A DNA stretch of 50,588 nucleotides from assembly GCA_030446525.1 (NCBI GenBank), contig JAUJNC010000025.1:1-50588 (forward strand), in the 5' to 3' direction. Positions 10,723 to 21,206 of this stretch are shown here, in pieces. Position 1 is the first letter of the stretch; the number at the start of each line of letters is the position of its first letter. A program made the position numbers and the translations under genes. This DNA is from Armatimonadaceae bacterium. Lineage in GTDB: Bacteria > Armatimonadota > Armatimonadia > Armatimonadales > Armatimonadaceae. A model generated the notes under the pieces. It did no database searches, was not told where the DNA came from, and saw only the letters and a list, made by a program, of their open reading frames with translations.

Positions 10723-13700
10723 CTACCGGCGTTGTCCCAGCGCCTTATAGTATTGGTTGACCAGGTCGCGGTACTCGGCGGGGACGCGCTCGCCCTGGCC
10801 CGCGCGCAGCGCCCGCTGCCCGCGCGGGTCGAGCCCGCCGAAGCCGCGTCCGCGCAGATTTTCCTGCCGGAAGGCGCCGTCCTTCAGCGGGTCGATCGGG
10901 TTGCGGGATCGCGGGTTGCCGCCCGGCTGCTGGCCCGCCTGTCCGGGCTGCTGCCCGGGCTGCTGGCCCGGCTGCTGTCCCTGGGCCATCATCTGCTGTC
11001 GCTGCTGCGCCATGGCCTGCTGCGCCTGGATCAGCGCTTGATCCAGCAGGCGGACGATCTCGCCCTCCTTCTGCTGCGTGGGGGCGCCGGTCTGCTGCTG
11101 TTGCAGCATGTCCTGCACGCCTTGCATCTGCTCTGCGGCGCGTTCGACGTTCGCGCTGACCTGCGGCAGGGCGCGCAGCTGGCGGGCGGCGCTTCGGGCG
11201 ATGTTCTCGGTTTCGCGCTGTGCCTGGCTCAGGCTCTGCAGCTCGCGCTGCTGCTCCGCCTGCTCCGGGCTTATCCCGGTGCTCGGGTTCCTGCTGCGGC
11301 GCTGGTTCAGGCTGGTCGTCTCCTGCCGGATCTGCGCCTCCATCTCGCGCGCCAGCTGGAGCTCGCCGGCGGCGGCCGCCATCTGCGACTGGGCGGCGGA
11401 CTGCTGCTCGCTGCCGGACGCCCCCGGCGGGGCGCCCGCCTGCGCCTGCTGACCCAGCGCCCGCGAGATGCGCTCGAGCGTCTGCGCGGCCTGCTCCTGC
11501 TGGCGCTGCGTGGCCTGGCCGGTGTTCTGCTGCCGCAGGCCGCCGGCGGCGCCTTCCATGCGCCGTTTCGCCTCGCCCATGGCCCACCCGAAGGCGGGCG
11601 AGGGCATCTTCCCGGCCAGATCCTGCCCGCGCTGCGACAGGCCCGCCTCCTGTTGCGCCAGGTTTTGCGCGCGCTGCTGCTGGGCGGGTGTCATCTCGCC
11701 GTTTTTGCGGGCGTTTTCCAGCTGCTGCGTTTGCTGGCGCAGGGCGCGCTGCTCGCGGGCGAGCTGTTCGACCGCCTGCTGCGCCTGGCTGACTGCCGCC
11801 TGCTGCTGCAGCGCGGCGGCGGCGTCGCGCGCTTCCCGGGCCGCCTCTTCGAGATCGCGCTGCGCCTCGAGCGAGGGTTCCAGCGCGTCCCGCAGCGCGG
11901 ACTGGTTCAGCCGGCTGGCGGTCGGCCCCAGGTTTTCGCCGGCGCGCTGCAGGGCGCGCGGCGCGCGCGGCACGTCCGGCAGGCGCGGGGCGGTCTCCTG
12001 GGCCGCGGCGCGCAGGTTCTGTTCCTGCTGGGCCAGGTTTTTGCCCGTCCCGGGGTCCACCGGCTGGCCCTTCGCCGCGCCGCGCCGCTTTGTTCTGTTG
12101 CCGGATCGCGTCCTGTTCGCGCCATCTTCTGCAGCCGGTCCGCCACAGCTGTTCCAACCGGGCGGCCCGCTGCTGCGCGTCCGGCTGGTTCGAGGTCGCC
12201 TGCGCCAGGCGGTCGGCGAGGTCCTGAGGCCGCGGCCGCCTCGTTCTGTTGCGGAGACGCCTCCGAGGGCTGGCCGGATTGCAGGTTGCGCTGCGCGCGG
12301 CGGCCTGCTGCTGGGGACGGCGGCCTTCTGCATCTGCTGCCCCGCCCGCCCCAGCGCGGCGGCGTCCGGCTGGCCGCGCTCCTGGGCATCGCGCACGGCC
12401 TGCCGCACCTGCTGCTCGAGCGCCTGGTCCGGGCGCGCAGGTCGGCCTGCTGGCGCGCCTGCGCGCCCAGCTGCGCGCGCCCTGCGCCGACATCCTCGCC
12501 GGTGTTTTGCCGCCCGTGCGCGCCTGGGCAAGCTCCGCCTGCTCGGCGAGGCTGCTGTTCCTGCGCCAGCCTCCCCGCCTCCCGCGCCAGTTCCGATGCC
12601 GTGGGCGCGCGGCCCACCTGCCGCGCCAGACGCTCCAGCTCCTGCCGGACGGCCTGCACCCGGCGCGCGGCGTCGGCAAGCAGGGGCGGCGATTGACTGG
12701 CCCCGGCCGTTTCGGCGCGCTCGATCGTGTCGGCGGCGGCGGGGATGGATGTCTGGGCGGAGCTGCTGGAGGCTCTGTTGCGCCCGCCTCGGCGCGCCTG
12801 TTCGGGGCCGTGCCGAGGTTGTTGTCGCGCATCTGCTCGGTCGTCTGCTGCATGCGGCGCGCGAGATCGGCCGCTTCCTGCGCCACGCCGCGCTCCGCCG
12901 TCCGGGCCGCCGGGAGAGCGCGGCCTCGGGCGGGCGCGCGCCGCGCCCGGGTCAGCAGGCTCTGCGCCTCCTCCTGGCGTTGATCAGCTGGCGCAGGCTT
13001 CCTGCTCCTCCCGCACCCGCGCTTCCAGCCGGTCGCGCATCTCGCCCACGCTGAGGATGTGGATACGGTAGGTGGCGGAGCGGCCGGTTTGCGCGCGCGG
13101 CGCCGCCGTCGCGGGCGAGGGCCTCGTAGGCGATCGTATCGCCGGCCTTGAGGGGCAGCGTCGCGAGGTTCCAGGTGCCGCCGGTCGTCAGTCGTGCGGC
13201 CGCCGGCGCCCGGCAGGGGCAGGCGGCAGCGAGCCGGAGCGGCGGCCGCTCCGGTAGGCCGACGTTTCCTGCACGCCGTAGTCGCCGCTCGCGGTCACGC
13301 GCAGGTCCACCCTGCCGCCCGGCGTCCGCTCCAGATCCGCGCCCGGGCGGACGATCTGCACGAGCGGCGTCTGGTTCGGCTGCGCCCGCACCGTGTACTG
13401 CGGGGTCTGGGCGGCGTCGAAGCCCCGCGTGTCGCGCAGGCGCAGGCCGTAGGTCTGGTCGCGGGCCACCAGGAGCCGCCCCCGGCCGTCTCGCCGCGGA
13501 CCTCCCACGGCCCGCGCGTTTGCCCGTCTTCGACCAGCAGCGCCTGTCCCAGCGGCTTGTTCGCGGTCGCCGTAACCTCGACGCGCGTGCCGACGGGCGC
13601 CACAATGTTGCCCGCGGTGGCGGCGATGGTCTGCGCGGGTCGCCCGGTGTACGCGGGGTAGGTCAGGTGCAGGGACGCCGAGGACCGTGGGGCGGTCTTC

Positions 13701-14546
13701 GACCCGGAGGGTGTGCGGGTTCGAGCGCCCGTCGCCGGCGGTGGCGTAGTAGGAGATGTCCTGCTGGGCGTCGTTGACCCGGAAGGAGAACTTGCGGGCC
13801 GTGTCGCCGCCCGTGCCCAGGGTCTTGCCGTTCGTCAGCTCGACGCGCGTCCATTTGGAGCCCGGGACGCGGTAGTGGAGCGTGGCGCTCTGGGGAAGCC
13901 GGCCGCCGGCCTGTACGCCGATCACGACGTCTTCGCCGCGCGGCACCACGCGGTCGCCGGGGAGCGCCCGGACCCGGGTGTGGGAGTGGATCAGGATGTC
14001 GGCGGACGGCGACAGGATGCGGCGGAGCCAGACGGCCATCGCGTCCGGCACGACGAGCACGTGACCCAGGAGCAGGGCCGCCGCCCCCCAGGCGCAGGCG
14101 GCCGGGCGGAGGAACGGGGCGGCGGGGACGGCTCTGGGGAAGCTGAGCGGCGCGGCCAGACGCTCGGTCTCGCGCGCCAGCTGCGCGACCATCGCGCCCG
14201 ACACGCCGGCCCCGGCCGGGGCCTGGGCCAGCTCGACCGTCGTAAGCAGCCGCTCCTGGAGTGCGGGGAAGCGGCGCTCCACCGCCGAGGCGATGGTCTG
14301 GTCGGGGATCGGGCGGAGCAGGGGCCGCGCGAGGAAGACCGCGGCGGCGACAACCGCCCCGGCGAGCAGGGCGATCAGCCAGCCCTGCCGGCCCGACGTG
14401 CCCAGCACGAAAAGCCGATCGCTGTGGAAGGAGAGCAGAACCAGGGCAGTCAGGGCGGTGAATGACGCGGCCACCCCGCCCGCCACCTGAAAGGAGCGCC
14501 ACCGTAGGCGCGCCGCCGCCAGCTTCGCCTGCAACGAGTCGGGCAT
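10723..14546 (-). CDS. DUF4175-like membrane protein with long Gln/Ala/Arg-rich coiled-coil tail (several frameshifts)
   Basis: The N-terminal 130 residues hold two or three membrane helices ('GGVAASFTALTALVLLSF', 'WLIALLAGAVVAAAVFLA') and the segment 'IPDQTIASAVERRFPALQER'. Then come beta-rich periplasmic stretches ('TLHYRVPGSKWTRVELTNGK', 'TWNLATLPLKAGDTIAYEAL'). A very long Gln-rich helical region ends with 'GQQPGQQPGQQPGQAGQQPG' and 'FRQENLRGRGFGGLDPRGQR'. The plan matches DUF4175-type proteins of MoxR operons. Reading frames change at about 13.69, 13.45, 13.2, 13.1 and at several points between 12.9 and 12.0 kb, so as sequenced it is not one open frame. A start of ATG 14546 or GTG 14549 follows GGGGGTGA. 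It is first in the operon. Confidence 0.65.
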
Positions 14547-14615
14547 CACTTCACCCCCGGGCCGTGTCCAGAATGAGACGAAACAACGCCCCGCTGATCG
14601 GAGCGCCTGGACTCC

Positions 14616-14621
14616 AGTATA
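14616..14621 (-). promoter_or_regulatory. Possible -10 element of the minus-strand MoxR operon
   Basis: TATACT on the minus strand, 67 bases before the first operon gene. No good -35 hexamer lies 16-18 bases upstream, so this is only a candidate. Confidence 0.3.
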
Positions 14622-14765
14622 CCTGATTACTTTACGCGGTGAGCGCGGGCATTGTCAAGTCGGGTTTTTTGACGTGCCCCGCCGCCTACGGGTTCAGCGT
14701 TCAGCCCGGCTTTCTGCGGCGCCCCTGCCGGCGAAGTCAGGTACAATAAAGGCGGGGGACCTATC

Positions 14766-15746
<981 letters not shown>

Positions 15747-15800
15747 GCGGGGTTTCTCCTGGGTACAACGGCGTGGCAAATAAATCTATGGAGAGATGAC

Positions 15801-16127
15801 ATGGCAAACCCGTCCGAAGCCTCGCTGCCGTTCGGCCACGAGCTTACCGAAGGCGCTACCCACCACGCCCTGACCGTATACGGCACCGAGCTATGCGGCG
15901 ACTCGAATCGCGCCCGGGCGCTTCTGGATTCCCTGGGCGTGGCCTACAACTACTACGACGTCGAGCGGGACGAGTCCATGGCGCGCACGTCGTCGGCGCT
16001 GCAGGACGGCGGCGAGAAGACCCCGGTGATCGACTTCCACGACGGCACCGTCCTCGTCGAGCCCTCCAGCGACGAGCTGCGCGGCGCCCTGCAGCAAAGC
16101 GGCCGCCTCCCCCGGTCCGCAGCGTAG
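15801..16127 (+). CDS. Glutaredoxin-like protein with a single active-site cysteine
   Basis: 108 residues with a thioredoxin-like fold. 'LTVYGTELCGDSNRARALLD' contains the active-site position, and 'EKTPVIDFHDGTVLVEPS' has the cis-proline (T-P-V) and the following glycine region. The usual C-P-x-C is replaced by C-G-D-S, so it could act only by a monothiol mechanism or as a non-redox relative. It begins 54 bases after hemB in the same direction; GGAGAG precedes the ATG. NrdH/mycoredoxin-type proteins are the closest comparison I can make. Confidence 0.75.
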   Translation: MANPSEASLPFGHELTEGATHHALTVYGTELCGDSNRARALLDSLGVAYNYYDVERDESMARTSSALQDGGEKTPVIDFHDGTVLVEPSSDELRGALQQSGRLPRSAA

Positions 16128-16141
16128 ACGTTTCCGCCCCC

Positions 16142-16175
16142 GGCCCCCTCCCCCGATCATCCCGGGGAGGGGGCC
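16142..16175. terminator. GC-rich stem-loop after the glutaredoxin gene
   Basis: GGCCCCCTCCCC (16142-16153) pairs perfectly with GGGGAGGGGGCC (16164-16175) across a 10-base loop. It lies just after the glutaredoxin stop and before the cdaA promoter. There is no T run, so it may be a weak or factor-aided terminator. Confidence 0.5.
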
Positions 16176-16189
16176 CGTTCGACACCGCG

Positions 16190-16218
16190 TTGCCTGCTTC
16201 CGTGAAACGTGCTATACT
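16190..16218 (+). promoter_or_regulatory. Sigma-70-type promoter of the cdaA-cdaR-glmM cluster
   Basis: TTGCCT (16190-16195), a 17-base spacer, then TATACT (16213-16218) with an extended -10 TGC directly before it. The cdaA ATG is 50 bases downstream. This is the best-formed promoter I see in the window. Confidence 0.6.
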
Positions 16219-16268
16219 GGAAACGCCGCCCTTCAAATCCGTGCCTATTGGCGGGGCGGCCCCCGACC

Positions 16269-17226
16269 ATGGTTTTCTCGCAGGCGATCGGCTTCTTTGA
16301 GCGCATCGACTATGGCCTTGTGCTACGCGCGGTCATAGATATTTCGGTCGTCGCCTACGTCATCTACCGCCTGATCCTGTTGGCCAAGGGGACGCGGGCC
16401 TGGCAGATACTCATCGGCCTGTCGGTCTTTTTCGCCCTCCTGTTCTTGTCGGAGTGGGCGGGGCTCGTGACACTCAACTGGGTGCTGCGGCAGGTCACGC
16501 CGCTCGGCCCGGTCGCGATCGTGATCCTGCTGTACCCGGAGTTCCGGCACCTGCTCGAGGAGCTGGGGCGGCTCGGGTTCTGGAGCGCGCCGCTGCAGGG
16601 CGCCAACCGGGGGGACATGACCCGCACGATCGAGGAGGTCGTCCGGGCCGTCACGTTGCTTTCGCCGCGCAAGACCGGGGCGCTGATCGTGCTGGAGCGC
16701 GAGATGGGCCTCGCCGACATCGCGGCGTCGGGGGTGGATCTGGATTCCGACGTGTCGGCCGAGCTGCTGGCCACGCTGTTCCACTACGGCACGCCGCTCC
16801 ACGATGGCGCGGTGATCATCCGCGGCCGCCGCGTGGTGGCCGCCGGCTGCACGCTGCCGCTTTCCGATTCCCCGAACATCGCCACCAACGTCCATACGCG
16901 CCACCGCGCCGCCCTGGGCGTTTGCGAGCAGTCGGACGCGGTGGTCGTCGTGGTCTCGGAGGAGACGGGCACGATCTTCCGCTGGCGATCGGGGGAAGCT
17001 GATCCGCGGGCTGGGCGACGACAAGCTGCGCACGCGCCTGCTGGAAGCGTCGGCCGCAAGACCGGCAGGCCGCCGGGACGCCGCCTCCCCTCGGCCGGTG
17101 GCGTGGGGGTGGCAACGGCGCGGGTGCGAAAACCGCGGCCAGCAGCGCCCCCGCGGTAACGCCCGCTGTGGCGCTGAAGGAGGCCATGCGGGAAGAGCCG
17201 GGCGCCCGGCCCGAAGGAGGCGGTGA
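16269..17226 (+). CDS. cdaA: Diadenylate cyclase CdaA (frameshift near the C-terminus)
   Basis: Makes cyclic di-AMP from two ATP at the membrane. Three N-terminal membrane helices ('LVLRAVIDISVVAYVIYRLI', 'ILIGLSVFFALLFLSEWAGL', 'PVAIVILLYPEFRHLLEELG') precede the DAC domain. That domain has both catalytic signatures: DGA ('TPLHDGAVIIRG') and RHR ('NVHTRHRAALG'). Around 16977-16995 the frame slips by one. The family sequence 'TISLAIGGKLIRGL' is recovered with a few single-base changes and then runs in frame +1 to TGA at 17224-17226. Uncorrected, the frame ends at 17159. The ATG at 16269 is chosen because the protein then begins 'MVFSQAIGFFERIDYGLVL'. It is followed by cdaR and glmM, a widely conserved order linking c-di-AMP to cell-wall precursor synthesis. 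Confidence 0.88.
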
Positions 17227-18184
17227 TGCTGCCCTGGTGCGCCTGGTCCGCCGCAACTTCCGTTACAAGGTCATCTCGGTGGCGCTCGCGATCCTCCTGT
17301 ACGTGATCGCCTATATGCAGCAGAATCCGCGCCGGTCCTGGGACGTGTATGTCCAGCCGGAGGTGATCGGACTGCCGCGCAACCTGGTAGTCAAAGACCC
17401 GCTGCGCCCGTTCCCCGTGACGGTGAGCGGGCTGTCGTCGGCCATCGACGATCTGCGCGTCCAGGGTATCCGGGCCACCGTGGACGTTTCCGGGGCGACG
17501 GTGGGCTCCTCCAAAATGCCCGTAAAATATCACCTGCCGTCGCGCGTCGAGCCGAGGGGCCGCGGGTGCTGCCCGTCACCCTGGAGCGGAAGGTCCGTAA
17601 GGTGTTCCCCGTGGAGCCCTAGAGCACGACGAGCCGCCTCCCGGGTTCTCTACAAACAGCCCGGATGGTGCAGCCGCCGCAGGTTTCCGTCGCCGGCCGG
17701 GAGTCGGATCTGGACCGGGTGGAGTACGTGGAGCCAACGTGGACACGAGCCAGGCCGAGGGTACCATCGACGTCCAGGCCGACCTGGTGGCGCAGGACGC
17801 CACCCGCCAGGTGGTGGACGGGGTCGAGATCGCGTCGGCGCGGCGCGCGTCCTGATCGGTCTGAAAGAAAGCCCGTCGACGAAGGAGGTCGCCTTTCCGG
17901 AGTTCGTGGGCAGGGTCGCCCCCGGTTTCCAGTTTACCGGCTATCAGCTGGAGCCACAAACGGTGCTCTTGGCCGGGCCGCTGCAGCGCGTGGCGCCGCT
18001 CACGGCGCTGCGTGTGCCGGTCAGCCTGGAGGGGCTTTCTTCCGACACCACGCGCACCCTCACGGTGCAGCCGCCGCCCGGACTGCGCGTGGTAGGCTCG
18101 CCGCAGGTCAACGTCACCCTGCGGGTCGGTCCCGCCGCGGGGTCGCAAAGCGATGCCCCCGCCGGTCCCGCCAACCCCCCGTAG
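17186..18184 (+). CDS. cdaR: CdaR/YbbR-domain regulator of CdaA (frameshifted in the middle)
   Basis: A membrane-anchored protein with extracytoplasmic YbbR domains; in Firmicutes CdaR binds and modulates CdaA. The N-terminal helix is 'KVISVALAILLYVIAYM'. The first YbbR-like repeat follows ('YVQPEVIGLPRNLVV', 'PFPVTVSGLSSAIDDLRVQ'). From about 17550 to 17850 the frame is lost, although pieces of a second repeat can be read in other frames ('VLPVTLERKVRKVFPVEP', 'NVDTSQAEGTIDVQADLVAQ'). The last repeat is in frame again ('SLEGLSSDTTRTLTVQP'). The start is uncertain: ATG 17186 has AAGGAGG only two bases away, and ATG 17226 after a well-spaced AGGAGG is out of frame by an apparent indel. Confidence 0.7.
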   Translation: MREEPGARPEGGGDAALVRLVRRNFRYKVISVALAILLYVIAYMQQNPRRSWDVYVQPEVIGLPRNLVVKDPLRPFPVTVSGLSSAIDDLRVQGIRATVDVSGATVGSSKMPVKYHLPSRVEPRGRGCCPSPWSGRSVRCSPWSPRARRAASRVLYKQPGWCSRRRFPSPAGSRIWTGWSTWSQRGHEPGRGYHRRPGRPGGAGRHPPGGGRGRDRVGAARVLIGLKESPSTKEVAFPEFVGRVAPGFQFTGYQLEPQTVLLAGPLQRVAPLTALRVPVSLEGLSSDTTRTLTVQPPPGLRVVGSPQVNVTLRVGPAAGSQSDAPAGPANPP

Positions 18185-18201
18185 AGTAGAAAGGATCTCC
18201 C

Positions 18202-19560
18202 TTGACGGAGCGTAAGTATTTTGGCACGGACGGCGTCCGTGGCGTCGCCAACACCGAGCTTTCTCCCGCCCTGGCCATGAGCCTGGGCGCCGCGGCGGCG
18301 ATCGTTCTTGGCGGTCCCGTCGCCGCCGGACAGACACCCTGTGAGGTGGTAGTGGGCCGCGACCCGCGGGTTTCGGGGGACATCCTGGAATCGGCGCTGG
18401 TGGCCGGCCTTTGCGCGCTGGGCGTTTCTGTCACCGCGCTGGGCGTGGTGCCGACGCCCGGTGTCGCGTTCGTCGCCCGCCAAAGGGGTGCGGCCGCCGG
18501 GGCGGTCATCTCGGCCTCGCACAACCCGGTCGCCGATAATGGCATCAAATTCTTCGGCCCGGACGGGCGCAAGCTCGCCGACGCCTTCGAGGCGCGCATC
18601 GAGACCGCGATGGAGGGCTGGGAAGCGCACCCCCGGCCCAGCGGGCCTCTGGTGGGCCGCCTGACACGCACCGAGCAGCCGGTCGAGGCCTACGCGGCCC
18701 ATCTGCGCGCGGCGTGCCCGCACGCGCTGGAGGGGCTGCGCCTGGTCGTGGATTGCGCGAACGGGTCGGCGTCGTATCTGGGGCCGCGCGTGCTGGCGGA
18801 GCTGGGCGCCGACGTCATCACCCTGAACGCCCAGCCCGACGGTGTCAACATCAACGAGAACTGCGGCTCGCTCCACCCGGAGGCGATGGCGGCGCGCGTG
18901 GTGGCGGAGCGCGCCGACGCCGGCCTGTCCTTTGACGGCGACGCCGACCGCGTCATCCTCGCGGACGAGACGGGCCGCGTCGTGGACGGCGACCGCGTGC
19001 TCTGCCTGGCGGGCATCCATCTGGCCAGCGAGGACCGGCTGCCCGGGCGCGTCGTGGTCGGGACCGTGATGAGCAACCTGGGGCTGGAGCAGGCGCTGCT
19101 CCGGCACGACATCCGGCTGATCCGCGCCGCCGTGGGGGACCGCTACGTCGCCGAGGAGATGGCGCGGGCGGGGGCCGTCCTCGGCGGCGAAAAGTCCGGC
19201 CACATCCTGTTCGCCGAGCACACCACGACGGGCGACGGGATCCTTACCGCGCTCCAGGTGCTGGGCATCTGCCGGCAAACCTACCGGAAGTTAGGCGATT
19301 GGGCTGGGGAGATGCAGGAATTGCCGCAGATCCTGCGGAACGTGCGTGTCAGCCGGCGGGAAGGCTGGCGCGACGTACCTGCGGTGGCCGCGGCGCTGGG
19401 GCGGGCCGAGGCCGCCCTGCAAGGGCGCGGGCGCATCCTGGTGCGGCCGTCCGGTACGGAAAAAATGATCCGTGTCATGGCCGAGGGGCCGGACCAGCAA
19501 GAGATCGAGGCGCTCGTCAGCGATGTGGCTGACGCATTACAGGTACATTTAGGTGTGTAA
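18202..19560 (+). CDS. glmM: Phosphoglucosamine mutase
   Basis: Converts glucosamine-6-phosphate to glucosamine-1-phosphate for UDP-GlcNAc and peptidoglycan synthesis. It begins 'MTERKYFGTDGVRGVAN', the family signature, from a TTG start with AAGGA six bases upstream. The phosphoserine loop is 'AVISASHNPVADNGIKFFG', the metal loop 'LSFDGDADRVI', and the C-terminal phosphate-binding loop 'VRPSGTEKMIRVMAEG'. The 452-residue length is typical and no defects were seen. It starts 17 bases after cdaR, completing the cdaA-cdaR-glmM set. Confidence 0.96.
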   Translation: MTERKYFGTDGVRGVANTELSPALAMSLGAAAAIVLGGPVAAGQTPCEVVVGRDPRVSGDILESALVAGLCALGVSVTALGVVPTPGVAFVARQRGAAAGAVISASHNPVADNGIKFFGPDGRKLADAFEARIETAMEGWEAHPRPSGPLVGRLTRTEQPVEAYAAHLRAACPHALEGLRLVVDCANGSASYLGPRVLAELGADVITLNAQPDGVNINENCGSLHPEAMAARVVAERADAGLSFDGDADRVILADETGRVVDGDRVLCLAGIHLASEDRLPGRVVVGTVMSNLGLEQALLRHDIRLIRAAVGDRYVAEEMARAGAVLGGEKSGHILFAEHTTTGDGILTALQVLGICRQTYRKLGDWAGEMQELPQILRNVRVSRREGWRDVPAVAAALGRAEAALQGRGRILVRPSGTEKMIRVMAEGPDQQEIEALVSDVADALQVHLGV

Positions 19561-19644
19561 GTTCTTCCCGATCTTTCCGAAGTGGATAAGGAGGCGTGAT
19601 CCTGGCGGCCTGCCTGAAGGCGGGGCGCAGATCGCGGCCATTCC

Positions 19645-20241
19645 ATGAAGGGAAATCGCGATTCGGTGATACGCCTGTCATTTTTTACCGGTTTACTGTC
19701 TACTGTGCTCGTTTCGGGGCTGACGACCGGGATTGCCCGCCCCGCGGGGTCCGGCACGACGGCGCCGGGGAAGGCGGTCTCGGTCGCGATCACCCGTCCC
19801 GCGGAGGCCGGGTGGGCGGGGGGGTCCGCCTCGGCTCCCGACGAGCAGAAGTTCCTGGGCCTGGTCAACCAGGAGCGCCAGGCGCGGGGTCTGCCGCCGC
19901 TGGCCTTTGACCCCCTGCTTAGCGAGGTGGCGCGCGCGCATTCGCGCGAGATGGCGTCCAGGGGCTATTTCGCCCACGAATCCCCGACCCCGGGGCGGCG
20001 GACGCCCATGGAGCGATATCTGAGCGCCTTCGCCAAGACGCCTCAGTACCTCCTGGTCGGCGAGAACCTTTTGTACTGCTCGGTTCGGGGGGCGGAGCGG
20101 GGCCACAAATCGCTCATGGCCTCCGACAAACACCGTAAAAACCTGCTCGACGAGCGCTACGAGGCCGTCGGCATCGGCACGTACACCAGCGCCGATGGGG
20201 AGTACTGGGTCACCCAGATGTTCCTGAAGCGGCGCGATTGA
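19645..20241 (+). CDS. Secreted CAP/SCP-domain protein
   Basis: 198 residues. A signal sequence ('LSFFTGLLSTVLVSGLTTGI') is followed by a low-complexity linker and a CAP (YkwD-like) domain: 'FLGLVNQERQARGLPPLAFD', 'VARAHSREMASRGYFAHESP', 'GENLLYC', 'HRKNLLDERYEAVGIGTY'. The conserved His and Glu positions of the CAP cavity are present. The substrate is unknown; such proteins are often cell-surface associated. No strong ribosome site precedes ATG 19645. Confidence 0.85.
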   Translation: MKGNRDSVIRLSFFTGLLSTVLVSGLTTGIARPAGSGTTAPGKAVSVAITRPAEAGWAGGSASAPDEQKFLGLVNQERQARGLPPLAFDPLLSEVARAHSREMASRGYFAHESPTPGRRTPMERYLSAFAKTPQYLLVGENLLYCSVRGAERGHKSLMASDKHRKNLLDERYEAVGIGTYTSADGEYWVTQMFLKRRD

Positions 20242-20242
20242 T

Positions 20243-20261
20243 CCCTCCCTCGCCGGGAGGG
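20243..20261. terminator. Short stem-loop between the CAP gene and coaX
   Basis: CCCTCCC (20243-20249) pairs with GGGAGGG (20255-20261) over a 5-base loop. Its right arm lies just before the purine-rich ribosome site of coaX, so it could act as a weak terminator or hinder initiation. Confidence 0.4.
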
Positions 20262-20275
20262 GAGGGGAGTTAGGT

Positions 20276-21058
20276 ATGCTGCTCGCCATCGACGTCGGGA
20301 ACACGAACACCACTCTGGGCGTTTTCGACGGCGAGATCCTCGTGGCCGACTTCCGCCTTCACTCCGAGCGCACCCGCACCGCCGACGAGTACGCGGCCCT
20401 GCTCACCTCGCTCCTCCTGGGCAAGCGGTTGTCCCCCGATGCCATCGACGGGGTGGCCATGGCTTATGTGGTGCCGCCCGTCGGGGGCGCGCTGCGGGAC
20501 CTTTCCCGCAGGCATCTCGGGGTCGAGCCGCTGGTCGTGACGGCCGGCACGGATACGGGGATGCCCATCCGCTACGACCCCCCCGCCGCCGTGGGCGCGG
20601 ACCGGATCGTGAACGCCGTGGCCGCGCGCGCCCTGTTCGGCGCGCCCCAGAACGTGCCGTGCGTGGTCGTGGACTACGGCACCGCCACCACGCTGGACGC
20701 CGTGTCCGCGGACGGCGTCTACCTGGGCGGCGCGCACATGCCCGGCATCGGGATCTCGATGGACGCGCTCTTCGCGCAGGCCGCCCTGCTGTCCCGCGTC
20801 GAGCTCACCGCCCCGCCCGCCGCCATCGGCGCGAACACCGCCGACGCGCTGCGCTCCGGCATCCTGCTCGGCTTCGCCGCCCAGACCGACGGCATGGTCA
20901 CCCGTTTCGTGGGTGAGCTGGGCGAGGGGACGCGCGTCATCGCCACTGGCGGCATCGCCCCGCTCATCACCCCCTACACCACCACAATCGAGGTGGTGGA
21001 CCCCAACCTGACCCTAACGGGTTTGCGGCTGCTGCACCAGCGCGCCGCTCACGCCTGA
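20276..21058 (+). CDS. coaX: Type III pantothenate kinase
   Basis: Phosphorylates pantothenate in the first step of coenzyme A synthesis, in the cytoplasm. The N-terminal phosphate motif 'LLAIDVGNTNTTLGVF' is diagnostic. The ASKHA-fold core follows with 'GADRIVNAVAARALFG', 'CVVVDYGTATTLDAVS' and 'GGAHMPGIGISMDALFAQAA' (the usual 'PG' turn), ending at the adenosine motif 'VIATGGIAPLI'. The length of 260 residues is normal. A purine-rich GGAGGGGAG precedes the ATG. Confidence 0.95.
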   Translation: MLLAIDVGNTNTTLGVFDGEILVADFRLHSERTRTADEYAALLTSLLLGKRLSPDAIDGVAMAYVVPPVGGALRDLSRRHLGVEPLVVTAGTDTGMPIRYDPPAAVGADRIVNAVAARALFGAPQNVPCVVVDYGTATTLDAVSADGVYLGGAHMPGIGISMDALFAQAALLSRVELTAPPAAIGANTADALRSGILLGFAAQTDGMVTRFVGELGEGTRVIATGGIAPLITPYTTTIEVVDPNLTLTGLRLLHQRAAHA

Positions 21059-21193
21059 CGCGACGCGATGGCCGGTCGAGCCGCGCAACGCGCCCGGATG
21101 CGCGTGGTGCGTCGTACGTGATCATGACAGCGAATTCTGAAGCGACCGCTCGGGTAGGGATACTGCCGATTATACCGTAAAGGCGGCATGCGA

Positions 21194-21199
21194 TATAAT
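21194..21199 (+). promoter_or_regulatory. Consensus -10 element placed for a leaderless dus transcript
   Basis: A perfect TATAAT ends 7 bases before the ATG at 21207, so transcription would begin at or next to the start codon. A weak TTATAC at 21170-21175 could be the -35. No separate ribosome site fits between. Confidence 0.5.
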
Positions 21200-21206
21200 A
21201 AGGGGT

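Noticed and set aside
11041..11120. Repeat-rich DNA at 10.9-12 kb as a CRISPR or minisatellite
   Set aside because: The repetition follows Gln/Ala codon runs of the coiled-coil protein and has no constant repeat-spacer length.
10600..12696. Plus-strand Leu/Arg-rich open frame of 698 codons resembling a membrane protein
   Set aside because: It mirrors the Gln/Ala-rich coiled coil on the opposite strand; the apparent hydrophobicity comes from CTG/CTC complements of CAG/GAG codons.
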